64,000 bases of DNA. It comes from JBFWWP01 sp050246115 (lineage in GTDB: Bacteria; Planctomycetota; UBA8108; UBA1146; JAJFFE01). Position numbers and translations under genes: made by a program. The notes under the pieces were generated by a model. The model saw only the letters and a program-made list of their open reading frames with translations. It made no database searches and was not told where the DNA came from. The stretch spans positions 1 to 64,000 of the forward strand of contig JBFWWP010000012.1 in the NCBI GenBank assembly GCA_050246115.1, given 5' to 3'. Positions 17,532 through 24,777 of this stretch are shown here, one piece after another; the first letter of the stretch is position 1, and each line of letters begins with the position of its first letter.

Positions 17532-18164
17532 ATGAGCAAAGCGCCGATTCTGATTCTCCTCATCGGTTTGGGCGGCACCGTCGCCTTCGGCATCTTGGCG
17601 CATGTTGCCTTCAGCAAGAACCCGACGCTGCAGGCGAGCACTGCCTATCGGCAGGACGTGACGAAGCGCTTCCCGGTGACCGACGCCGAGATTCGGGTCC
17701 AAGGCGGCGCGTTCGCAGTGGCGCTGACGGTGGACCCGGCACGGGTCTCGCTTCCCGAAGAGTCTGGATTCACCCGGCTACCGACCGAGTTCGAGTCCGT
17801 CGCTCGCGATCTGCGGGAGTCGCTCCCGGTCCAACTCGGGGCGGGTCGTCTGCGGTTGCAGTTGGTTGGGCCCAGCGACTTCTGGGGTCGCCACCGGACC
17901 TTGTGGGATCAGAGCTCACCCACGGACACCGAAATCGCGGGTGTGGAACAACTCTGCACTCAGCGGCTCGGCGACAGTTGCCGCATCGAGATCCAGGGGC
18001 CGAATGCACTCCGCGTGGTCAGCTCGGCGCAGCGCCCCAGGGCCGCTGCGCGCGAGTTGTTGCCGCTGGTGACCGATCTCGGCGGCGGCGGCTGGCAGCG
18101 TATCGAAGTGTCGCTGGGAAAGCTGAGCTTTCGCTTCGACGGGGCTGGAAACAGCCTGCCTTGA
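17532..18164 (+). CDS. hypothetical single-pass membrane protein
   Basis: 210 aa from the ATG at 17532; the frame is open upstream to 17496, but this ATG directly precedes the hydrophobic segment APILILLIGLGGTVAFGIL (residues 4-22). The rest is a soluble domain with mixed alpha/beta character, probably extracytoplasmic. It carries SLPEESGFTRLPTEFESVARD and a Cys pair (LCTQRLGDSC). I do not recognise the family. Its stop codon overlaps the start of the ComEA-like gene (TTGA), so the two are probably made together. Confidence 0.7.
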   Translation: MSKAPILILLIGLGGTVAFGILAHVAFSKNPTLQASTAYRQDVTKRFPVTDAEIRVQGGAFAVALTVDPARVSLPEESGFTRLPTEFESVARDLRESLPVQLGAGRLRLQLVGPSDFWGRHRTLWDQSSPTDTEIAGVEQLCTQRLGDSCRIEIQGPNALRVVSSAQRPRAAARELLPLVTDLGGGGWQRIEVSLGKLSFRFDGAGNSLP

Positions 18165-18508
18165 CCCAGCCATCACCGCGGGTGCTCGCCTACGTCGGAC
18201 TTTGGGCGCTGCTGTTTGGCGTCGTCGCGTGGCGTCATGTTCCCCCGGGGGACGTGACGGTCCAGCACGACCTGGCTCCTCCTGCGGCCTTTCGTCTCGA
18301 CTTGAATCAGGCCCCGTGGGAACGCCTCATGTTGATCGAGGGGATCGGCGAAACGCTCGCGAAGCGCATCGTCGCCGCGCGCGAAGAGCGGGGTGGTTTC
18401 ACCAGCGTCGAGCAGGTCATGGCGCTGCCGGGGGTGCCCGATCGCCCCTTGCGGGAAGCCAGCGATTGGGTCGTGGTCGGGCCGCGCCCGGCCGGCCCCA
18501 CGGACTGA
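18161..18508 (+). CDS. ComEA-like helix-hairpin-helix protein
   Basis: 115 aa if translation starts at the TTG at 18161, which overlaps the preceding stop (TTGA); a GTG at 18182 is an alternative, giving 108 aa. A single N-terminal hydrophobic segment (VLAYVGLWALLFGVVAW) acts as an anchor or signal. The C-terminal ~65 residues form a tandem helix-hairpin-helix domain: LDLNQAPWERLMLIEGIGET, then KRIVAAREERGGFTSVEQVM. This matches the DNA-binding end of ComEA, which binds incoming DNA in natural competence, but short HhH proteins of this type also occur without other competence genes. None are seen here. Confidence 0.75.
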   Translation: MTQPSPRVLAYVGLWALLFGVVAWRHVPPGDVTVQHDLAPPAAFRLDLNQAPWERLMLIEGIGETLAKRIVAAREERGGFTSVEQVMALPGVPDRPLREASDWVVVGPRPAGPTD

Positions 18509-18643
18509 CTCCAGCGAGTCGACCGCGCGCCATCGGCCGTCCCGCGTGCTCGTGGCCGCGACGGAGGGTGCGAACCGCGCCCGCTCGTGCTCCATTGACG
18601 GTGACCGAAATCGAGCGTCCGAGAGAGTAAGGTGGGCGACCCC

Positions 18644-20716
18644 ATGTCGAGCCTGGATCCAGCGGCTTCTCCATTTCAACTGGTCGCGGACTTCGAGCCC
18701 GCCGGGGACCAACCACAGGCCATTGAGGCGCTGCGGTCGGCCCTGTTCTCGGGACGCAAGTTCTCGACGTTGGTCGGCGTCACCGGGTCCGGCAAGACCT
18801 ACCTGATGGCGCACGCCATCGCGGCCTACGGGAAACCCGCCCTCGTCATGTGTCCCAACAAGACCTTGGCGGCTCAGCTCTACTCCGAGCTCAAGCAGTT
18901 CTTCCCGAACAACGCGGTCGAGTACTTCGTGAGCTACTACGACTACTATCAACCCGAGGCCTACATCCCGCAGCGAGACATCTACATCGAGAAGGACGCG
19001 GCGATCAACACCGACCTCGATCGACTGCGTCTGTCGACGACGAGCAGTCTGATCTCGCGCTCGGATGTCGTGATCGTGGCGTCGGTCTCGTGCATCTACG
19101 GCTTGGGTTCGCCTGAGGAGTACCGCAAGAAGGTGGTGCAGCTGCGGCGGGGGCAGCGGGCCGATCGCGATGAGATCCTGGCGCGCCTCGTCGACGTGCA
19201 GTACCACCGGAACGACCTCGAGCCCGAGCGCGGTTCGTTTCGCGCGCGCGGCGACGTCGTCGAGATCTTCCCGGCGGACGATGAGGTCGGCTTCCGTGTC
19301 GAGTGGTTCGGCGACGAAGTGGACCGCATCGAAGAGTTCCATACACTTACGGGCGAGGTGCTGCGGGACCGATCGGACGTTACGGTCTATCCCGCGAAAC
19401 ACTTCGTGGTGGGCGAGGACGTCCTGGATCGCGCGATCCACGGCATTCAGGAAGAGCTCCGCGCGCGACTCGCGGAGCTCGAGGAGCAGAAGAAGGGACT
19501 CGAGGCGCATCGCTTGTCTTCGCGCACTCGCTATGACATCGAACTTCTCCGCGAGACCGGCTACTGCCCCGGGATCGAGAACTACAGCAGGCACCTGAGC
19601 GGGCGCCCACCGGGGGAGCGACCCCACAATCTTTTCGACTACTTCCCCAGCGACTTCCTGTGCCTGATCGACGAGTCGCACGTGGCGATTCCACAGATCG
19701 GCGGCATGTACGAAGGCGACCGCTCGCGCAAGCAGACGCTGGTGGACTTCGGTTTCCGGTTGCCGTCCGCTCTGGACAACCGCCCGATGCGATTCTCGGA
19801 GTGGGAGCGTCTGATCGGTCGCGCGGTCTTCATCAGCGCTACGCCCGGAAAGTACGAACTCGAACAGTGCCAAGGGGAAGTGATCGAGGTGATCAACCGT
19901 CCGACGGGTCTGCTCGACCCGTTGGTCGAGGTGCACCCGGCGACGGGCCAAGTGCAGGATCTCATCGGCGAGATCCAAACGACGGTGCGGCAGGGCAATC
20001 GGGTGTTGGTCACGACCCTGACCAAGCGCATGTCGGAAGATTTGGCCGAGTACTTCTCCGAGGCGAACTTGTCGTGTCGGTACTTGCACTCGGAGATCGA
20101 CACCCTGGAACGCGTCGAGATTCTGCAAGACCTGCGACGGGGTCGTTATGACGTACTGGTCGGAGTCAACCTGTTACGAGAGGGGTTGGACCTGCCCGAG
20201 GTCGCGTTGGTGGCGATCATGGATGCCGACAAGGAAGGGTTTCTGCGTTCGGAGACTTCGCTCGTGCAGACGATCGGGCGGGCGGCGCGCAACGAGCGTG
20301 CGCGGGTGATCTTGTATGCGGACGCGATCACCGGCTCGATGGAACGCGCGATTCACGAGACCCAGCGCCGGCGGAAGATCCAAGAGGCGTTCAACCGCGA
20401 ACACGGGATCGTGCCGCGTTCGATTCGCAAAGAGATTCGGCCCACCGTCGACGATGAAGTGAAGGCGCGGGAGGTCGAGCGCACGGCGGTCGGGGAGGAG
20501 CTGGGCGCCTACGAGCGCGAGCAACTCCGCACCGAACTCGAGGGCGCGATGCTCGCCGCCGCCCGAGAACTCGACTTCGAACGGGCGGCGGAACTGCGTG
20601 ATCGCATCGCCGCCCTCGACGTCGGTGGCGCGGCCGCTAGCTCGGTGAAGAGTACGCCCACCCCGGATTCGGCGAAGAAGCGGGGGAGGTCGTCACGGCG
20701 CGGCGGGCGGCGTTAG
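18644..20716 (+). CDS. uvrB: UvrABC system protein B (excinuclease subunit)
   Basis: 690 aa from the ATG at 18644 (AAGGTGG about 8 nt upstream); a GTG at 18632 is a possible start. UvrB is the ATP-dependent damage-verification helicase of nucleotide excision repair, loaded by UvrA and recruiting UvrC. Seen: Walker A GVTGSGKT (45-52), the beta-hairpin YYDYYQPEAYIPQRDIYIEK, Walker B/DESH (LIDESHVAIPQ, near 342), helicase motifs (ISATPGKYELEQC; REGLDLPEVALVAIMDADKE; QTIGRAARN) and a C-terminal UVR domain (ARELDFERAAELRDRIAAL) that binds UvrC. The tail after it is Arg/Ser-rich. Length is close to the usual ~670. The TAG stop lies inside palindromic repeat copy 3. Confidence 0.97.
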   Translation: MSSLDPAASPFQLVADFEPAGDQPQAIEALRSALFSGRKFSTLVGVTGSGKTYLMAHAIAAYGKPALVMCPNKTLAAQLYSELKQFFPNNAVEYFVSYYDYYQPEAYIPQRDIYIEKDAAINTDLDRLRLSTTSSLISRSDVVIVASVSCIYGLGSPEEYRKKVVQLRRGQRADRDEILARLVDVQYHRNDLEPERGSFRARGDVVEIFPADDEVGFRVEWFGDEVDRIEEFHTLTGEVLRDRSDVTVYPAKHFVVGEDVLDRAIHGIQEELRARLAELEEQKKGLEAHRLSSRTRYDIELLRETGYCPGIENYSRHLSGRPPGERPHNLFDYFPSDFLCLIDESHVAIPQIGGMYEGDRSRKQTLVDFGFRLPSALDNRPMRFSEWERLIGRAVFISATPGKYELEQCQGEVIEVINRPTGLLDPLVEVHPATGQVQDLIGEIQTTVRQGNRVLVTTLTKRMSEDLAEYFSEANLSCRYLHSEIDTLERVEILQDLRRGRYDVLVGVNLLREGLDLPEVALVAIMDADKEGFLRSETSLVQTIGRAARNERARVILYADAITGSMERAIHETQRRRKIQEAFNREHGIVPRSIRKEIRPTVDDEVKAREVERTAVGEELGAYEREQLRTELEGAMLAAARELDFERAAELRDRIAALDVGGAAASSVKSTPTPDSAKKRGRSSRRGGRR

Positions 20717-20898
20717 GAGTCGCCCAAGAACAACTTCGCCCTCTTGCTCGTCGCTTCGGGCCATCTTCGACCGATCCGAAAACCTCGAAATCCTCACCGG
20801 AACTAAGGCTAAGCCTCCGGTTCCGAGCTTTCCGGATCCGCCAAATCTGACCCAAATCGACGGCAAGATGTCGAAGTTGTTCTCGGGCGACTCCTTAG
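20713..20898 (-). repeat. palindromic repeat element, copy 3
   Basis: About 186 bp between TTAGGAGTCGCCCAAGAACA and TTCTCGGGCGACTCCTTAG. It is in the same orientation as copy 2 and nearly colinear with it. Its left tip supplies the TAG stop codon of uvrB (20714-20716). As with the other copies, the two halves are imperfect inverse complements that could fold into a long hairpin. Confidence 0.9.
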
Positions 20899-21049
20899 GA
20901 TCGTGGCTCGGGTGCCGTCGCTTCGGGCCGGTCGACCGTGGGACGGCGCGGGGCCGGTCGTGGCCGCGGCCAAACCGTGCGTTCTCGCCCTCGGACTCTC
21001 GCAGACCTAAGATCGCGTTCGCCGGCAACGATCGAACGGACGTCGGAAG

Positions 21050-21316
21050 CTACTGGTTCGTCAGCTGTTTCCAGTCGGCGCGGATCCCCCGGTCGGCACA
21101 GTCGATGAGGTCGGGCCAATGGGCGGCCTCCTGGTTCCAACCGTGACGGTAGCTCACCCAGTAGGGTTGGTTACGGTTGCGGCTCGCGCTGTCGAAGGTC
21201 TTGTCGAGATCGTGTAGGACCTCTTGCTCTTGTCGCCAACCGTACTTCCAGGACGAACACCCGGCGCCGGTGAGGAGAACGAAGATCAGGCACGCGGCCA
21301 GTGCTCCAGTTTTCAT
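21050..21316 (-). CDS. small lipoprotein (88 aa)
   Basis: The ORF starts at the ATG at 21316. It opens with a lipoprotein signal, MKTGALAACLIFVLLTGAGC, Cys-20 being the predicted lipidation site. The mature part is only 68 residues, Trp- and Asp-rich (SSWKYGWRQEQEVLHDLDKT), and mostly helical. It diverges from the pseudokinase-fused gene across a 192-bp gap. I recognise no family. A longer upstream frame to 21931 is rejected because it lacks a signal and lies over the neighbouring gene. Confidence 0.65.
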   Translation of the reverse strand: MKTGALAACLIFVLLTGAGCSSWKYGWRQEQEVLHDLDKTFDSASRNRNQPYWVSYRHGWNQEAAHWPDLIDCADRGIRADWKQLTNQ

Positions 21317-21508
21317 TGACACTCCTTGTCCGCTAGAATCCGACCGCCGCCACCTCCTGGGCAGCGTCGACCCACTTCGACCGGTCTGGGATCGGAGCAA
21401 CCCGATTGGGCCGGAATCGGTCCGAAAGACCACGCCGCTGAAGCGGGCGCCTCGGCGCATGAGTGCCGGCTCCCGATCATATCGGTTCGCGACGAAAGGA
21501 AAGTTCAG

Positions 21509-24382
21509 GTGTCCGAGGAAGCCCGTACCGGGACCGTGATCCCGGGCTATCAACCGATCGAGAAACTGGGCCGCTGCCCGTCCTACGGAACGTGGCTGAG
21601 GGCGCTCCAGACCCGCCTCGATCGGCGCGTGCTCCTCAAGGTTCTGCCGGACGGATCCGCCGACGCCCACCGCTACTTCTCGCGCGAGATCCAAGTGCTC
21701 GTGCAGCTCGACGGTCAGGGTGCCCTCCGGGTCATCGACGAGGGGACCGCGGGACCGGTGCGGTACCTCGTGGTCGACGAGGCGGATGGCGTTCCCCTGG
21801 TGGCCAACGAGGCGCCGCAGTGGGCAGAACTGGCACGCACCTGCGAAGGGCTGTTTCGGAGGGTGGGCGCGCTCGGCTTCGTGCTCCTGCCACTGGCCGC
21901 CGGTTCGTTTCGTCGTTTGCCCTCGGCTCACTACGCCGTCGCGGACCTCGGGGTCCTGGTCCCGTTCGGGGAGCCGCTCCCGAAACTGCCCAGCGTACCG
22001 CCCGAACTCGTCGGCGCGCCGGCGGAGGTGGCACAGAACTCGCGCTTCGTCGGCGCGACTCTATCGGCCCTGGCCAACCTCCACCCTGGGTGTCCGGCAC
22101 GACTCCGTAAGGCGGTGGCGGCACTCGATCGTCGCGGGGTGCGGGACGAGAGCGGCGACCCTCTCGCCGGCTCCCCGCTGACCAAGGCCTGCAGCACGTC
22201 CCGCTCGGCGATGCCGCGCGTCTTGCTGGCGGCCTCGATCTTGCTCGCGGCGCCGCTCCTCTGGATCGCGATACGCCGGCCTTCCGAGCCCGCTCCGCCG
22301 CTGGACGGCTCGGCGGCCGCGGCCTCGAACGGCGGCCTGGAGACGTCGACGCCTGCGGTTCCCGAGGCCGGCGACCCGGCTCCTCCGCCGACCCCCGTGG
22401 ACGACTCCGCCGGCGCGCAGCGCGTGGCGCGCGAAACGGAGGCCGACCAGCGCTATTTCGAGATCGTGGGGAGCGACGACGGCGTGGCGCTCGCGCGGAT
22501 CCTGGATGCCCCGCGGCGCGAGCAGCTCTTGGCCCTCCGTGAGTCGTTTCCGTCGACCGAGGCCGCGGAGCGTGCCCACTTGTGGGTGAGCCTCTCGGAC
22601 GCCGCCGCTGCCGACGAGGCTTGGGGGTGGTGGATTCCCGCGCGCGCCCGGTGTCGAGCGCACCTGCGGGAGGGAGACTTTGCCGCCGTCGTCGCCGAAC
22701 TTTCGCGGGGGCCACGAAGCCTGCCGCCCGGCTTGGCCGCAGAGAAACAGGAGATCGAGGCGGCAACTCAGCGTGACGAACTGGCGACCCGATTGACGAC
22801 GGAGGGTCGGCTGACCGCGTGGTGTGCTGCACGCGACTACTCGGCAGCGGTCGAGGCGCTCGATTCGCTCAGACCCCGACTGACCGAGGTGGCAGTGCGG
22901 TGGGCCGACGACTGGAAATCGAAGATTGCGAGCGAAGCCGAGGGCTACGAGCGGGCGGTCGCTGACCTGGCGCGGGCGCAGCGCGAGGCCTTGGCGGACA
23001 GCGTCTTGGGCGGGTGGGTCGCTGCGCGCGCGCGCTTCACCGCGCTTGCCGGTCTGGAGGCCTTTGGCGAACTCGCCGACCGTGGTGCTCGTTGGGAGCG
23101 CTGGCTGGCGGCGGCGGAGGCGACGGCCGCGGCGGTGACCGACGGTCTGTCGAAGCTGCAAGCGTCGAAGCGCAATCTCACCTTCGAGTTGACCGAGGGC
23201 GACTCGGTTCGCGGGCGCGTCGCGGCGATCGATGGCCCGATCGGTTTCACCGTCGACGTGGACGGAAAGGTCGGCGATCGGAGTTTGCGGTGGCCGACGC
23301 TGCACCTCTCCACCTTCGCCGAACTGGTCGAGGACGATCCGCGCGCGTCGCCGGCGGCTCTGGCGTGGCTCCTGTTCTTGTTGGGCGAGCGGTCTCGTGC
23401 GTTGGCGGAGGTCGAGCCGCTGACGCCCCGCCCGGAATGGTGGGAGGCTGCGCGCGCGATCCAGGACGAGAGCCGGCAGGCTCGCGTGGTGGCATTGCTC
23501 GCCGAAGGCGACCTCCGGCTCGCCGCCGGGCGCGCGTCCGAGCTGTTGGAACTGTACGAGGAGCTCGACGGCCTCTTGGTTGCCGCAGAGCGGAAAGCGG
23601 AACGTCCACGCCTGGTCGCGTGGTTGACGGCTTATTGGCGAGCGCGCGGGCCGCAAGCCATCTTTGCGGGCGCGGCGCAAGCCAAGTACGAGGGCGGAAC
23701 GCTCGAACTCGAGTACGACTTCAAGGAGGATGGCGCGCTCGCGGACTGGCAGGTGGGCGACGGTCGCAGCAAGCTGGAACTCGCGAAGCGGGGCACCGTC
23801 TTGGTCCGTGGCTCCGTTTTCTTGTCCCCGAGCAGCAGTTGGCGCGACGCCGGGCTCGGCGTCGATGCCTTTCAGGGCGACCTTCGCATCGACACCGAAC
23901 TCCAGGCCACCGAGACTTCGACTCCCCCGAATCTGAACGTGGTGCTGTTCTCCAGCCTCCCCCTCGGTCAGCGTCGCGGTGTGCTCGTCGGCCTCGGCTT
24001 CCAGCCGCGCCAGCTGCACCAGCTCACCACCGGCGCAGACAATCCGCCGGTGTTGCTGCCGGCGAACGTGATCGGGGCCGCACGCGATCTCGAAGCGGGC
24101 GACGGGCGGACCTACGCGGAGATCAAACCCAAGGTGGTCGCGGGGCGCGTCGTGGCCTTCGCGGCCGGCAGCTCGGGCGATGTTTGCTCGCTGTGGAAAG
24201 ACGGGACGCTCGTCAAAGAATGCCCGAACCCGGTAACCGCCGAGCAACGCCGCGGCACGGTGGAGTTCCGAACTTACGACTCGCACGTGCTGATTCGTTC
24301 CGTTCGGGTGCGGGGCACCCTGCGCCCGGCATGGTGGGCGGCGTGGATCGACCGCCAGGTCGCGGCTCGGCTGGGACCGTAG
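21509..24382 (+). CDS. membrane protein with degenerate protein-kinase-like N-terminus
   Basis: 957 aa from the GTG at 21509 (AAAGGA upstream). Residues about 12-160 look like the N-lobe of a Ser/Thr kinase: a glycine-loop-like start (GYQPIEKLGRCPSYGTWLR), a beta3-like Lys (RRVLLKVLPDG) and an alphaC-like Glu (SREIQVLVQLD). I cannot find a catalytic HRD loop; the DFG position reads VADLGVLVPF, and the C-lobe is missing. A membrane helix follows near residue 240 (VLLAASILLAAPLLWIAI), then ~700 extracytoplasmic residues: Pro/Ala-rich linker, helical region, and a C-terminal beta-rich domain (LELEYDFKEDGALADWQVGD; VEFRTYDSHVLIRSVRVRG) resembling a laminin-G or glucanase-like fold. It is probably a pseudokinase sensor or anchor. 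Confidence 0.65.
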   Translation: MSEEARTGTVIPGYQPIEKLGRCPSYGTWLRALQTRLDRRVLLKVLPDGSADAHRYFSREIQVLVQLDGQGALRVIDEGTAGPVRYLVVDEADGVPLVANEAPQWAELARTCEGLFRRVGALGFVLLPLAAGSFRRLPSAHYAVADLGVLVPFGEPLPKLPSVPPELVGAPAEVAQNSRFVGATLSALANLHPGCPARLRKAVAALDRRGVRDESGDPLAGSPLTKACSTSRSAMPRVLLAASILLAAPLLWIAIRRPSEPAPPLDGSAAAASNGGLETSTPAVPEAGDPAPPPTPVDDSAGAQRVARETEADQRYFEIVGSDDGVALARILDAPRREQLLALRESFPSTEAAERAHLWVSLSDAAAADEAWGWWIPARARCRAHLREGDFAAVVAELSRGPRSLPPGLAAEKQEIEAATQRDELATRLTTEGRLTAWCAARDYSAAVEALDSLRPRLTEVAVRWADDWKSKIASEAEGYERAVADLARAQREALADSVLGGWVAARARFTALAGLEAFGELADRGARWERWLAAAEATAAAVTDGLSKLQASKRNLTFELTEGDSVRGRVAAIDGPIGFTVDVDGKVGDRSLRWPTLHLSTFAELVEDDPRASPAALAWLLFLLGERSRALAEVEPLTPRPEWWEAARAIQDESRQARVVALLAEGDLRLAAGRASELLELYEELDGLLVAAERKAERPRLVAWLTAYWRARGPQAIFAGAAQAKYEGGTLELEYDFKEDGALADWQVGDGRSKLELAKRGTVLVRGSVFLSPSSSWRDAGLGVDAFQGDLRIDTELQATETSTPPNLNVVLFSSLPLGQRRGVLVGLGFQPRQLHQLTTGADNPPVLLPANVIGAARDLEAGDGRTYAEIKPKVVAGRVVAFAAGSSGDVCSLWKDGTLVKECPNPVTAEQRRGTVEFRTYDSHVLIRSVRVRGTLRPAWWAAWIDRQVAARLGP

Positions 24383-24400
24383 GCCGGATGACGAGACCCC

Positions 24401-24443
24401 AATCAAACGCATTCACAAGCCGCTCCAGTTCGCGCCCGGCGCT
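24401..24443. repeat. 43-nt block shared with 26766-26807
   Basis: AATCAAACGCATTCACAAGC and the following bases match AATCAAGCGCATTCACGAGC at 26766-26807. Roughly three quarters of positions are identical with one indel. Each block sits a few bases after a stop codon and upstream of a DUF1570 gene, so it may be a duplicated regulatory or 3'-end element. Confidence 0.6.
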
Positions 24444-24543
24444 ATGAGCGCAAAGGCGAGCGATTGTGGGTGAAGCGAACGCGCCGGCGGGCTTGCTTTC
24501 TTGGAGGGGGCGGCGATCCACCCGCGGTGGGAACCTACAGAGG

Positions 24544-24572
24544 TTGCGTCGGTCTCGGGGCACGAATAAACT
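24544..24572 (+). promoter_or_regulatory. possible sigma-70-like promoter
   Basis: TTGCGT (24544-24549), a 17-bp spacer and TAAACT (24567-24572) lie about 205 bp before the first DUF1570 gene. The match is moderate and untested. The rest of the 395-bp gap (24383-24777) contains only the shared 43-nt block and no recognisable gene. Confidence 0.3.
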
Positions 24573-24777
24573 GCGCTGAAGAGCGGCCGTGGGCCTCCAC
24601 TTGCGGCGCTCGGGTACTGCGAGGTCTGACCGGCCTGATGGCGGGGCGGCGAGCCGGGTGCGTCGCGCCCCACCCTCGCTGTCTGGCGTGTTCGCTTCGA
24701 CCGCGAAGCGCGCACCGCTCACGAGGTCAGCCGCCGCGTGGCCGTCGGTCCGTTTTTCGAAGAGAAGAGGTCGTCCC

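Noticed and set aside
18173..20128. 651-aa minus-strand open frame opposite uvrB
   Set aside because: The plus strand is an intact uvrB; this frame has no recognisable domain.
22061..24412. 783-aa minus-strand open frame opposite the pseudokinase gene
   Set aside because: It covers the sense gene with Arg/Gln/Leu-rich text and no domain or signal peptide.
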